Assembly (NCBI RefSeq): GCF_006149005.1
Contig: NZ_VBSL01000008.1
Location: 248,001 to 312,000 of the forward strand
Reading direction: 5' to 3'
DNA length: 64,000 nucleotides
Origin: Larkinella sp. C7
GTDB taxonomy: Bacteria; Bacteroidota; Bacteroidia; Cytophagales; Spirosomataceae
Below the pieces are notes generated by a model. The model made no database searches. It had not been told where the DNA came from and was given only the letters and a program-made list of their open reading frames with translations. A program made the position numbers and the translations under genes. This document shows positions 7,778 to 16,599 of the stretch, in pieces (the stretch's first letter is position 1; each line of letters opens with the position of its first letter).

Positions 7778-10240
7778 ATGAACGTATTGAAATTTGGCGG
7801 AACGTCGGTAAAGTCCGTTGAGAATATTAAAAAAGTCATTGCCATCATTCTTAACCACCGCCAGAACGGGGATACCATCGGAGCCGTCGTGTTGTCGGCC
7901 ATGAGCGGGGTCACCAACCAGTTGATTGAAATCGGCCGGATGGCTGCCACCAACAACCCCGATTACCTGGAACTGATTCGGGGCATTGAAGACCGTCATT
8001 TCAACGTCATCAAGGGATTAATTCCGATTAAAGAACAAAGTAAGGTGTTCGGCAAAGTTCGCGGCACGGTCAACGAACTGGAGGATTTGCTGCGGGGCGT
8101 GTCGCTCATCCGCGAATTGTCGGACCGGACGATGGACCTGGTGATGAGCTTCGGCGAACGGCTCTCGTGTCTGGTCATCAGCGAATGCCTGAAAAGCAAA
8201 GGCGTTCCGACCCGGTTTTGCGACGCCCGCGAACTTATCAAAACCGACGCCCAGTTCAGCATGGCCGAGGTTGATGAAACGACGACCAACCAGTTGATTC
8301 GGGAGTATTTTTCAACCATTGGATCGGACTTGCCGATTGTTACCGGTTTTATCGGCTCCACGGCCCACAACGAAACCACCACGCTCGGCCGGGGCGGTTC
8401 CGATTACACGGCGTCGATTCTGGGGGCTGCCCTGAATGCCGATTTCATCGACATATGGACCGACGTCGACGGCATGATGACCGCCGATCCGCGCAAGGTG
8501 CCGAATGCGTTCAACATTCCGACCATTACGTACGCGGAAGCGATGGAACTGAGCCACTTCGGGGCCAAAGTGATTTACCCGCCCACGCTGCAACCGGCAT
8601 TTTCCAGAAACATCCCGATCCGGATTCTGAATACCTTCAACGCCAGTCACGAAGGCACGGTGATCAGCCGTACTGCCGACCGGCGCGATTTTACGATTAC
8701 CGGCATTTCGTCCATCGACGACATTGTGCTGGTTAATATCCAGGGCAGTGGGATGATCGGCGTCGCCGGGGTTTCGGCCAAGCTGTTCAGCACGCTGGCG
8801 CATTACAAAATCAGCGTCATTCTGATTTCGCAGGCTTCGTCGGAACACTCCATCTGTTTTGCCATCGAACCCCGCAACGCCGAGCGCGTCCGCGACATTC
8901 TGGAAGCGGAATTTGCGACCGAAATTGCCCACGGCCACGTCGATTACATCGGCATTGAAAAAGACCTGTCGATCATTGCCACGGTGGGCGAAGGCATGAA
9001 AAAGAGTTCGGGGATTGCCGGAAAGCTCTTTTCAGTTTTGGGCAAAAACGGGGTCAACATCATTGCCATTGCGCAGGGGTCGTCGGAAATCAACATTTCG
9101 GTGGTGATCAATAAGAACAACCTCTCGAAAGCGCTCAATGCGATGCACAACGTCTTTTTCCAGTCCGAAGCCCGGATTCTCAACCTCTATCTGGTTGGAG
9201 CGGGCCTGATCGGCCGTACGCTGCTGCAACAGATTGAATCCCAATACGCGTTTCTGCGGAACGAAAAGCTGCTCCGGATTTGCCTCGTTGGCGTGTCGAA
9301 CACGAAGAAAATGCTGCTCGACCCCAAAGGCATCGACCTGACCACCTGGCAGGACCGGCTGGCCAACGAGGGCGTAACCACTTCCTTACCCGCTTTTGTC
9401 GAGAAGCTGAAAGATTATAACCTGCCCAACAGCGTGTTCATCGACTGTACGGCGGATAAAGACATTCCGTTGTTTTACGAACCGCTGCTCAACGCCAACG
9501 TGTCGATTGTTACCCCGAACAAGGTAGCCAATTCCGGGCCGTATGCCGAATACAAGCGGTTGCAGCGGGCGGCCGTTCGGCGGGGCGTCAAATTCCTGTA
9601 TGAAACCAACGTGGGCGCGGGCTTGCCGATCATCAACACCTTGCAGGGACTGATGACGTCCGGCGACCGGTTTCTGAAAATCGAAGCCATTTTATCCGGG
9701 ACTTTATCCTATATTTTCAACAATTTCAGACCCGGCGTTTCTTTTGCCACCATCGTAAAAGAAGCCAAGGAAAAAGGGTTTACCGAACCCGATCCGCGCG
9801 AAGACCTGAGTGGCATGGACGTGGGCCGGAAAATCCTGATTCTGGCCCGTGAAGCCGGTTTTGAACTGGAACCGTCCGACGTGACGATCAACAACCTGTT
9901 GCCCGAAAGCTGCATCACGGCACCGAGCATTCCGGCGTTTTTCGAGGAGCTGGAACGCAACCATGCGTATTTTGATAACCTGCTGCTGGGAGCGGAAGGC
10001 CGCAACGAAAAACTGCGGTATGTCGCTACGTTTGAAAATGGAAAAGTGACCATTGAACTGCGGTCGGTCGGATTCGATCATCCGTTTTATTCGCTTTCGG
10101 GTGCCGACAACATCATCTCGTTTACAACGGAGCGGTACAAAGAACGCCCGCTGGTGATCAAAGGCCCCGGTGCGGGCGCGGAAGTAACGGCCACGGGCGT
10201 GTTTGCCGATGTGGTCAGCATCGGAAGTTACCTGGCGTGA
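7778..10240 (+). CDS. thrA: bifunctional aspartokinase / homoserine dehydrogenase
   Basis: 820 codons from the ATG at 7778; the frame opens further upstream, but KFGGTSV must lie near the N-terminus as in all aspartokinases (residues 5-11 here). The kinase part includes GRGGSDYTA; two ACT-type regulatory segments follow (about residues 305-455). The dehydrogenase half starts near 467 with the nucleotide-binding VGAGLIGRTL and continues with VTPNKVANSG and the substrate region ATLSGT-like LSGTLSYIFNNF. The enzyme catalyses the first and third steps from aspartate to homoserine. The ACT region predicts feedback control, probably by threonine. thrB follows 69 bp downstream. Confidence 0.97.
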   Translation: MNVLKFGGTSVKSVENIKKVIAIILNHRQNGDTIGAVVLSAMSGVTNQLIEIGRMAATNNPDYLELIRGIEDRHFNVIKGLIPIKEQSKVFGKVRGTVNELEDLLRGVSLIRELSDRTMDLVMSFGERLSCLVISECLKSKGVPTRFCDARELIKTDAQFSMAEVDETTTNQLIREYFSTIGSDLPIVTGFIGSTAHNETTTLGRGGSDYTASILGAALNADFIDIWTDVDGMMTADPRKVPNAFNIPTITYAEAMELSHFGAKVIYPPTLQPAFSRNIPIRILNTFNASHEGTVISRTADRRDFTITGISSIDDIVLVNIQGSGMIGVAGVSAKLFSTLAHYKISVILISQASSEHSICFAIEPRNAERVRDILEAEFATEIAHGHVDYIGIEKDLSIIATVGEGMKKSSGIAGKLFSVLGKNGVNIIAIAQGSSEINISVVINKNNLSKALNAMHNVFFQSEARILNLYLVGAGLIGRTLLQQIESQYAFLRNEKLLRICLVGVSNTKKMLLDPKGIDLTTWQDRLANEGVTTSLPAFVEKLKDYNLPNSVFIDCTADKDIPLFYEPLLNANVSIVTPNKVANSGPYAEYKRLQRAAVRRGVKFLYETNVGAGLPIINTLQGLMTSGDRFLKIEAILSGTLSYIFNNFRPGVSFATIVKEAKEKGFTEPDPREDLSGMDVGRKILILAREAGFELEPSDVTINNLLPESCITAPSIPAFFEELERNHAYFDNLLLGAEGRNEKLRYVATFENGKVTIELRSVGFDHPFYSLSGADNIISFTTERYKERPLVIKGPGAGAEVTATGVFADVVSIGSYLA

Positions 10241-10309
10241 ACCACACGCCCATTGAATTTGTATAGATAGACAAAAGATTGGGGTTGCCGTGGCAATCCC
10301 TTACAGACT

Positions 10310-11239
10310 GTGGATTCAATAAAAGTATTTGCCCCTGCGACCGTCGCGAATGTTGCCTGCGGTTTTGACATTTTCGGTTTTGCCGTCGATAGTCCCGGCG
10401 ACGAAATCATTGTCCGGAAAAGCAATTTACCGGGCGTTCGAATTAAAGCCATCGTTGGCGATGAAGGCCGGTTGCCGAAGGAGGCCGAACGCAACACCGC
10501 CGGTATTGCCATTCAGACGTACCTGAAACACATCGAATCGGACCAGGGACTGGAACTGATTCTGCATAAAAAAATGCCGCTTGGCAGCGGTTTGGGTTCC
10601 AGCGCGGCCAGTGCCGTTGCGGGCGTGTTTGCCATCAATGAGTTGCTGGGCCGTCCGCTCAAGCAAATCGACCTCCTCCCCTTTGCCATGGAAGGCGAAC
10701 GCCTGGCCTGTGGTTCGGCCCACGCCGACAATGTGGCACCGTCGCTGATGGGCGGTTTTGTGGTCATCCGGAGCTATAATCCGCTGGATATCATCACCAT
10801 CAACACCCCGGCGCAACTCTTCGCCACCATCGTTCACCCGGAAATTGAAGTCAACACGAAAGACGCCCGGCACATTCTAAAAAATGAGGTGTCGATGAAA
10901 AACACCATCATCCAGATGGGCAACGTCGCCGGGCTGATTGCCGGACTGATGAAACCCGACTACGATCTGATTGGCCGTTCGATGGTCGACGTCATTATCG
11001 AACCGATTCGCGCCATCCTCATCCCCGAATTCAGCGAAGTAAAGCAAGCCGCACTCGATACCGGTGCCCTCGGTTGCAGCATTTCCGGCTCCGGCCCGTC
11101 CATGTTTGCCCTCAGCCGTGACCAGCCCACGGCGTTGCGGGTCGGCAACAGCATGCAGGCCGCCTTTCATTCGGTCGGAATCGGAAGCGAGTTGTATGTT
11201 TCCGGAATCAATCAGGAAGGGCCTAAAGTGCTTGGATAA
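10310..11239 (+). CDS. thrB: homoserine kinase
   Basis: 309 codons from a GTG start; this start gives the standard N-terminus (SIKVFAPATVANVACGFD). The GHMP-kinase ATP loop PLGSGLGSSAASAVAG is at about residues 88-103, and the C-terminal motif GCSISGSGPSMFAL is intact. It phosphorylates homoserine before threonine synthase. It follows thrA with a short gap and is surely co-transcribed. thrC does not follow; a Wzi-family gene does. Confidence 0.95.
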   Translation: MDSIKVFAPATVANVACGFDIFGFAVDSPGDEIIVRKSNLPGVRIKAIVGDEGRLPKEAERNTAGIAIQTYLKHIESDQGLELILHKKMPLGSGLGSSAASAVAGVFAINELLGRPLKQIDLLPFAMEGERLACGSAHADNVAPSLMGGFVVIRSYNPLDIITINTPAQLFATIVHPEIEVNTKDARHILKNEVSMKNTIIQMGNVAGLIAGLMKPDYDLIGRSMVDVIIEPIRAILIPEFSEVKQAALDTGALGCSISGSGPSMFALSRDQPTALRVGNSMQAAFHSVGIGSELYVSGINQEGPKVLG

Positions 11240-11445
11240 TTGCAAAATTGGAATAATATTTGCACATACAACCTTATCACTCCAGGTCAACCATCCGGGC
11301 CAGTCATTGTTGATTTTATGAATCCGTGATCCGGCTACATCCGCAAGGATTAACGGGTCAGTCGCTGCTATCCCAAACCGGGTATAGAGGGCTTTCCTGT
11401 CGCCTGTAGTGCTCAATGAAACGTGGAATCTTTTTTCAATGAGAC

Positions 11446-12957
11446 ATGATAAGAGCGCTACTGCTGATTCTTTTTCTTCCGCTTTTTGCTTTCAGCCAGC
11501 CCGTTATTGAAACCCGGCCCAGCCATTTCTTTGCAGAAATAGGCGGTTTTTATTCCTCCTCCCGGCAAACCCCATTCTGGCTACGAACCAATCAGTACGG
11601 TATTGTCCCCACCACCCTGCCGTATGCCACCGTTCGGGCGGGCGTTCGTCAGGACTACCGGTATTACCCCCTGACCGACATTACCTCGCCCCTCCGTCGG
11701 GATCGTTTTGGCATTGGCTACGGTTTTGAGGCTGTTTCTAATTTGGATGCTCAAACAAAAAAAACAATATTAATCCCTGAAGCGTACGTTAAAATTCGCG
11801 CCGGAGCCTTTGAAATCATGGCAGGACGTCGTCGCGAAGTGGTCGGTTTAGTCGATTCAACGCTCAGTTCGGGTTCGTATAGCTGGTCGGGGAACGCCCT
11901 GCCCCTGCCCAAAATCCAGATCAGCCTGCCCCACTATACACCCATTGGCTTTACCAAAGGGCTGCTTTCTTTCCGGGGCAATTTCGCCCACGGCTGGTTT
12001 GGTAGCCAGCGCAGGGTTCAGCATTATTTTCTCCACCAGAAATCGTTCTATGGACGGTTGGGAAAACCGCGCTGGCCCGTCAAATTCTACGCCGGTTTCA
12101 ATCACCAGGCTCAATGGGGGGGCGTCACCGACCAGTTGCCGGAATCCATTGTCAAAAATGGTCATTTTCCCGCCAGCCTGCAGGACTACCTTTTCGTGAC
12201 GGTGGGCAACAGCCTCGGTCGCCTGTCGGATGTCGACACAACCCATTACAGTAAATTCGACCGGGAAAACCGCGTTGGCAACCACCTGGGTACCATTGAT
12301 ATAGGAATAGAATTCAGTTCGCGCCGAACGTCTGTTTTGCTGTATCACCAGAGTGTCTACGAAGACGGTTCGCTCTATTACCTGACAAACCTCGAAGATG
12401 GCTTAACGGGCATCCGGTTCCGGAATTTGAAACCGGCTTCATTCGGTCTACGCATTACCGGTGCCGTTGTGGAGTTATTGTACACGAAAAGCCAGGGCGG
12501 GGGCGTATTTGACGATGGGAATAAATTTCGGGGAAAAGACAATTACTTCAACCACACGCAGTACCAGGACGGATGGTCGTATTTTGGTTACGGCATCGGC
12601 ACGCCTTTTATCACGCCGGTGACCGACACCCGGCCGAACCTGTCTCCTTACGGTTTTTTCAGTAACAACCGCGTTCGGGTATACCACACTGGCATTCAGG
12701 GCAATTTCGCCCGAAACTGCCAGTTTCAGTTCAAATTTTCCTACAGTGAAAACTACGGCACCTACGATTTTCCATTCCCTGAAACCCTCCGGCAGTTTTC
12801 GTCCGTCATGTCACTCGATCTGCCGGTGAACCAGCGGGGACTGCTGGTCACGTTTTCCGCAGCCGCCGATCAGGGCGATTTGTTTGAAAACCGCAGTGGC
12901 GTCTATGCCGGAATCCGAAAAACGTGGGATTATTACAAATACCGGGTTCGGAAATAG
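11446..12957 (+). CDS. Wzi-like outer-membrane beta-barrel (capsule assembly family)
   Basis: 503 codons. The signal peptide is MIRALLLILFLPLFAFSQ. The mature protein opens with SHFFAEIGGFYSSSRQTPFWLRTNQYG, the hallmark of the Bacteroidota 'capsule assembly Wzi' proteins, and is rich in alternating aromatic beta strands to the end (GVYAGIRKTWDYYKYRVRK). Escherichia coli Wzi is a barrel that anchors capsule polysaccharide. No capsule genes are nearby, so the exact role is open. The stop codon merges into repeat E2. Confidence 0.85.
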   Translation: MIRALLLILFLPLFAFSQPVIETRPSHFFAEIGGFYSSSRQTPFWLRTNQYGIVPTTLPYATVRAGVRQDYRYYPLTDITSPLRRDRFGIGYGFEAVSNLDAQTKKTILIPEAYVKIRAGAFEIMAGRRREVVGLVDSTLSSGSYSWSGNALPLPKIQISLPHYTPIGFTKGLLSFRGNFAHGWFGSQRRVQHYFLHQKSFYGRLGKPRWPVKFYAGFNHQAQWGGVTDQLPESIVKNGHFPASLQDYLFVTVGNSLGRLSDVDTTHYSKFDRENRVGNHLGTIDIGIEFSSRRTSVLLYHQSVYEDGSLYYLTNLEDGLTGIRFRNLKPASFGLRITGAVVELLYTKSQGGGVFDDGNKFRGKDNYFNHTQYQDGWSYFGYGIGTPFITPVTDTRPNLSPYGFFSNNRVRVYHTGIQGNFARNCQFQFKFSYSENYGTYDFPFPETLRQFSSVMSLDLPVNQRGLLVTFSAAADQGDLFENRSGVYAGIRKTWDYYKYRVRK

Positions 12958-13039
12958 TATACGGTTTTCGGTATACGGTGGCTGACGCGCTCCAAGTATG
13001 CGTCAGCCACCGTATACCGCATAAACCGTAAACCGGCTA
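12955..13039. repeat. heptad inverted repeat E2
   Basis: Fills the whole gap between two convergent genes and includes both stop codons. From the Wzi-like stop (TAG at 12955) the plus strand runs in 7-bp units (TAGTATA, CGGTTTT, CGGTATA, CGGTGGC). From the opposite stop (TAG at 13039-13037) similar units run leftward on the minus strand. A perfect 20-bp stem, 12969-12988 with 13000-13019, closes an 11-nt loop and includes GGCTGACGC / GCGTCAGCC. It may end transcription from both sides, although it lacks a T-tract. Confidence 0.85.
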
Positions 13040-13444
13040 ATCTTCCGGAAAGGGAATGAAGATGAAACCCGCAAAGTCGCCGTCGACGACGAAGAGGCAG
13101 CAGTATTCGTCGGGATTTTTGTAACTCTCCTTGAACACATCAACCGACTCCTCCGCGACCAGTTTCCGCTGCACAAACTCATCGAGCAACGACGCCCGGT
13201 AGCTCCACGCATTGGCCGCCAGTTCGTTCGGCCCAAGCAGCAACTGACCAATATCGACCGGCCGACGGGATACGACAAAAATGGGATTTTCGGTAAATCC
13301 GCGTTTCCGAATGACGTACGACGCTTCACGCAGGGTTTCCGACACTTTCACAAAATCCGTCGAAACCGCACTCATCAGCTTCCGGTTGACATCCGGCGAA
13401 TTGGCGTCGTCGAGCAGGAAGTTTTCGTTACTGTTGTTTATCAT
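13037..13444 (-). CDS. hypothetical protein, third gene of the tsaE-ald unit
   Basis: 135 codons, no signal peptide or membrane segment. It has an acidic, mixed alpha/beta composition; recognisable stretches are PDVNRKLMSAVSTDFVKVSETLREASY, VVSRRPVDIGQLLLG and DEYCCLFVVDGDFAGFIFIPFPED. I do not recognise the family; the composition suggests a cytoplasmic globular protein. It lies downstream of ald on the same strand, separated by repeat E3. Confidence 0.75.
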   Translation of the reverse strand: MINNSNENFLLDDANSPDVNRKLMSAVSTDFVKVSETLREASYVIRKRGFTENPIFVVSRRPVDIGQLLLGPNELAANAWSYRASLLDEFVQRKLVAEESVDVFKESYKNPDEYCCLFVVDGDFAGFIFIPFPED

Positions 13445-13449
13445 CTTTT

Positions 13450-13566
13450 TACGGTTTTCGGTTTTCAGTATACGGTTTTCGCCGGGCCGTCGCTACGGTT
13501 GGCTGACGCGGGCATAAAAGAATGCGTCGGCAAACCGTATATTGAAAACCGAAAACGTTAAACTTA
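13450..13566. repeat. heptad inverted repeat E3
   Basis: The left arm (13450-13484) has units TACGGTT, TTCGGTT, TTCAGTA, TACGGTT. The right arm (13532-13566) has AAACCGT, ATATTGA, AAACCGA, AAACGTT, AAACTTA. The odd unit is mirrored between the arms. The right array includes the ald stop codon (TAA at 13566-13564, within TAAGTTT). The loop holds GCCGGGCCGTCGCTACGG, shared with E8, and GGCTGACGC (13501-13509) facing GCGTCGGC. It lies between two co-directional genes. Confidence 0.85.
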
Positions 13567-14775
13567 AATTCTAGCCGCCAGCAACAGACTCAGGTCTTTA
13601 TACCGCATGTTGAATTTTTTGGCGATGTAGGCGTTGGTTAACAAACCGTTATGACTGTAAACCCCCTTCATAAACCAGCGATTGGCAAACATCATTTCTT
13701 CAATGCCGCCGATGGTCCCCGTTTTCAGGAGAAAGGGCAGAAAAATATTACTCAGGGCCAGACTGGCCGTATGAGCCACCCGCGAAGCAATGTTCGGCAC
13801 ACAATAATGAATGACGTTCTGGTATTTATACGTCGGCTCTTTGTGCGTTGTCATTTTAGACGTTTCAAAGTTGCCGCCCTGATCGATGGAGACGTCGATA
13901 ATCACCGCGTCGAGTTTCATGTGCGAAACCATCTCCTGCGTCACCACAATCGGACTTAAACCGTCTTCCGCCCGCATGGCCCCAATCACCACATCGGCCC
14001 GTTGAATGGCTTCCGAAAGCGTATCGGTTTCAATGATCGAGGTGTAAATATGTTGCCCAATGGCGTATTTCAACCGCTGGAGTTTGTAAATGTGTTTGTC
14101 GAAAATCTTGATTTCAGCACCCAGCCCCAGCGCCGTCCGGGCTGCGTATTCGGCCACGGTTCCGGCTCCGAGAATAACAACCTTTGTCGGCGGAACGCCC
14201 GTAATACCGCCCAGAATTACCCCCCGTCCGTTGTTGGCACTGCTGAGGTATTCGCCGGCAATCAGCATGACAGTGCTGCCCGCAATCTCGCTCATCGCCC
14301 GGATCACCGGCATCCCGCCCACTTTATCCTCGATGTATTCGTAGCCCAGCGCAGTGATTTTTTTGCTGTTCAGCCGCTCGAAGTATTTCTTCTCGTGATT
14401 GGGCAGGTTGACCGCCGAGATGAGGGTACTGCCGGTTTTGATGTAGTCAAATTCCTGCTCGACCAGCGGTTCCACCTTCAGAATCAGGTTCGCATCGTAG
14501 ACCTCTTTGGCCGACGGCATAATTTGCGCCCCGGCTTCGCTGTAGTCGTTATCGGAGAATTTTGCGCCCGCGCCCGCGCCTTTTTCGATGAGAACGTCGT
14601 GGCCGTGGCGCACCAGAATGGTGACCGCTTCGGGCGTCAGGGCAATCCGGTTTTCCTGTAGGGAGACCTCTTTGGGCATCCCAATCATGAGACTGCCATT
14701 GTGCTTCTTAACAGCGGCAGGTGCTTCCTGCGGATAAAGTGCCGTTTGTTTTGCTAATTGTTCAAACCCAGTCAC
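13564..14775 (-). CDS. ald: alanine dehydrogenase family protein
   Basis: 403 codons. The N-terminal domain has IGMPKEVSLQENRIALTPEAV, typical of alanine dehydrogenase and transhydrogenase alpha. The Rossmann motif VVILGAGTVAEYAARTALGLG lies in the middle, and the C-terminal part has VAHTASLALSNIFLPF. It converts alanine and NAD to pyruvate, ammonia and NADH, or runs the reverse; a related role cannot be excluded. It is about 30 residues longer than the classical enzyme because of an N-terminal extension. It lies 115 bp after tsaE on the same strand. Confidence 0.85.
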   Translation of the reverse strand: MTGFEQLAKQTALYPQEAPAAVKKHNGSLMIGMPKEVSLQENRIALTPEAVTILVRHGHDVLIEKGAGAGAKFSDNDYSEAGAQIMPSAKEVYDANLILKVEPLVEQEFDYIKTGSTLISAVNLPNHEKKYFERLNSKKITALGYEYIEDKVGGMPVIRAMSEIAGSTVMLIAGEYLSSANNGRGVILGGITGVPPTKVVILGAGTVAEYAARTALGLGAEIKIFDKHIYKLQRLKYAIGQHIYTSIIETDTLSEAIQRADVVIGAMRAEDGLSPIVVTQEMVSHMKLDAVIIDVSIDQGGNFETSKMTTHKEPTYKYQNVIHYCVPNIASRVAHTASLALSNIFLPFLLKTGTIGGIEEMMFANRWFMKGVYSHNGLLTNAYIAKKFNMRYKDLSLLLAARI

Positions 14776-14890
14776 TATAAACAGGATTTATGAATTATGA
14801 ACTGCCAATGACGCGTTCCCCGGTGGAGATGGATTCACCGAAAACCGCCCGAAAGCGTTGCGCCCCGTTGTTCTTAATCCGTCATTTTTG

Positions 14891-15301
14891 TCAATTGGTT
14901 TCCAGTATTCGTTCGCCTTCTTCCACCCGGAGGTGAAGGGTCCAGGCGTCGGGGGGTAACAAACCGGCAATTCGTTCCGGCCACTCGATGAAACAGCGTT
15001 CTCCCGAATCGATGTACTCTTCGAGACCACTGTCCAGGGCTTCTTCTTCATTGCGAAGCCGGTAACAATCAAAATGATAGACCGGTTCACCTGAATTGGT
15101 AACGTACTCATTCACAATCGAAAAGGTTGGACTTTGAACCGTGGTCTCAACGCCCAGCCGCCGACAGATCGCTTTAATCAAGGTCGTCTTTCCCGCACCC
15201 ATCTCACCGTCGAACAGCCAGACCGAATGCGATCGCCCGGCGTCGATCAATTGTCCGGCAACGGCATCCAGTTCAGCAAGGCTTTGAAAGCGGAGAATCA
15301 T
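14891..15301 (-). CDS. tsaE: tRNA threonylcarbamoyladenosine biosynthesis ATPase TsaE
   Basis: 136 codons, normal family length. The P-loop GEMGAGKTT is at residues 32-40; switch motif SPTFSIVNEY and the segment FDCYRLRNEEEALDSGLEEY follow, then CFIEWPERI. TsaE is the ATPase that resets the TsaB-TsaD complex making t6A on ANN-decoding tRNAs. Its partner tsaD is in this window at 38.4 kb. It is the first gene of the unit with ald; a -7 box sits 23 bp upstream of the start. Confidence 0.95.
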   Translation of the reverse strand: MILRFQSLAELDAVAGQLIDAGRSHSVWLFDGEMGAGKTTLIKAICRRLGVETTVQSPTFSIVNEYVTNSGEPVYHFDCYRLRNEEEALDSGLEEYIDSGERCFIEWPERIAGLLPPDAWTLHLRVEEGERILETN

Positions 15302-15324
15302 TCTTTTTACCTAATTCCAATTTC

Positions 15325-15332
15325 AAAGATAA
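15325..15332 (-). promoter_or_regulatory. -7 box of the tsaE-ald unit
   Basis: On the minus strand TATCTTTG (15332-15325) matches TAnnTTTG exactly, with a TTTG-like TCTG 20 bp further upstream. The box ends 23 bp from the start codon. Confidence 0.5.
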
Positions 15333-15467
15333 TACTTTTCTTGGTCTCCTACAGACCGTTATTAAGCACGTAGGCAGGACAAATTTGACCGTTGGCTCAG
15401 TTTCTGTAGTTGACCTTCTGGACAAAATTAGTCATCTTCGGCCCTCAACTCTTGATTTGTCATTCGT

Positions 15468-16499
15468 ATGTCCCGTACTATTCAGGTTGGATTAATCGGT
15501 TTCGGACTATCGGGCCGGTATTTTCACGCCCCATTCCTAACCGTTAACCCGCACTTCAAACTGGCCAAAGTGGTGGAACGTCACCGCAATGAGGCCGAAG
15601 CTTTCGACTCAAGCATTCAGACCGTCCGCAGCCACGCGGAGTTGCTGGCCGATCCGGCCATCGACCTCATCATTGTCGGCTCGCCCAACGACACCCACTT
15701 TCCCTACGCCAAAGCTGCCCTCGAAGCCGGAAAACACGTGTTGATTGAAAAACCGTTTGCCAACAGCCTCGAACAGGCCCGCGAATTGCTGGAACTGGCG
15801 AAACAGAAAGGGCTCGTGGCCATTCCGTACCAGAACCGGCGCTACGATGCCGATTTCCTGACCATTCAGCAGGTGCTGCGGGAAAATCAACTGGGCGACG
15901 TGGTAGAATACGAATGCCGCTACGACCGGTATCGGCCGGATATTCTGGATAGCTGGAAAGAAAAAGATCCCGAAGGCGGTGGAAACCTCTTCAATTTAGG
16001 CCCGCACCTCATCGACCAGGCCGTGGCGCTGTTTGGTGTGCCACAAGCTGTTTCGGGCGATGTTCGCATCATTCGGAAAGGCGGTATACTGGACGATTAT
16101 TTTGACGTGAAGCTATTTTATGCCGACAAACGCGTCATTCTGAAATCGTCGATGCTGGCGGTCGATAACAGCCTGCGTTACATCATTCACGGCACCAAAG
16201 GTTCTTTTATCAAACACGGCCTGGACATTCAGGAAGAAACCCAGCGCAAAAATATTCTGCCAGACACCCCGGACTGGGGCGCCGAACCCGAAAGCCAGTA
16301 CGGCACGCTCACTACCCCCAACGGTCGGTTTACGTTCCCGAGCCAGCCGGGCAATTACCACCATTTTTACGACAACCTGTACCGGGCCATCGTCGGTGAG
16401 ATTCCGCAGGAAGTAACCCCGGAACAAGCCCTTGCGGTCATGCGGATTATCGAGTTGGCCGGGGAAAGCAGCCGGACGAAGGCGGTTTTGGAATTTTAA
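15468..16499 (+). CDS. Gfo/Idh/MocA family oxidoreductase
   Basis: 343 codons. The N-terminal Rossmann domain starts VGLIGFGLSGRYFHAPF and contains the family's catalytic EKPFAN motif (Glu94-Lys-Pro). The C-terminal dimer domain has GGGNLFNLGPHLIDQAVALFG, where the conserved His lies. The family oxidises or reduces sugar-like substrates using NAD(P). The N-terminal pattern resembles the YdgJ/scyllo-inositol group, but the substrate cannot be named from sequence alone. Single gene, divergent from tsaE, sharing a bidirectional terminator with the next gene. Confidence 0.9.
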   Translation: MSRTIQVGLIGFGLSGRYFHAPFLTVNPHFKLAKVVERHRNEAEAFDSSIQTVRSHAELLADPAIDLIIVGSPNDTHFPYAKAALEAGKHVLIEKPFANSLEQARELLELAKQKGLVAIPYQNRRYDADFLTIQQVLRENQLGDVVEYECRYDRYRPDILDSWKEKDPEGGGNLFNLGPHLIDQAVALFGVPQAVSGDVRIIRKGGILDDYFDVKLFYADKRVILKSSMLAVDNSLRYIIHGTKGSFIKHGLDIQEETQRKNILPDTPDWGAEPESQYGTLTTPNGRFTFPSQPGNYHHFYDNLYRAIVGEIPQEVTPEQALAVMRIIELAGESSRTKAVLEF

Positions 16500-16535
16500 T
16501 AGAACCACAGACGGCGCGAAGATACCTTTAAATGA

Positions 16536-16566
16536 AAAAGAGCCAGGATTTGATTCTGGCTCTTTT
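16536..16566. terminator. bidirectional terminator between convergent genes
   Basis: Perfect 11-bp stem AAAAGAGCCAG (16536-16546) with CTGGCTCTTTT (16556-16566) and a 9-nt loop. It lies between the stops of the oxidoreductase (16499) and the phosphosugar mutase (16600), with A and T tracts serving both directions. Confidence 0.85.
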
Positions 16567-16599
16567 CGCATGATGACAGTTATACCCGAAATAAACCGA

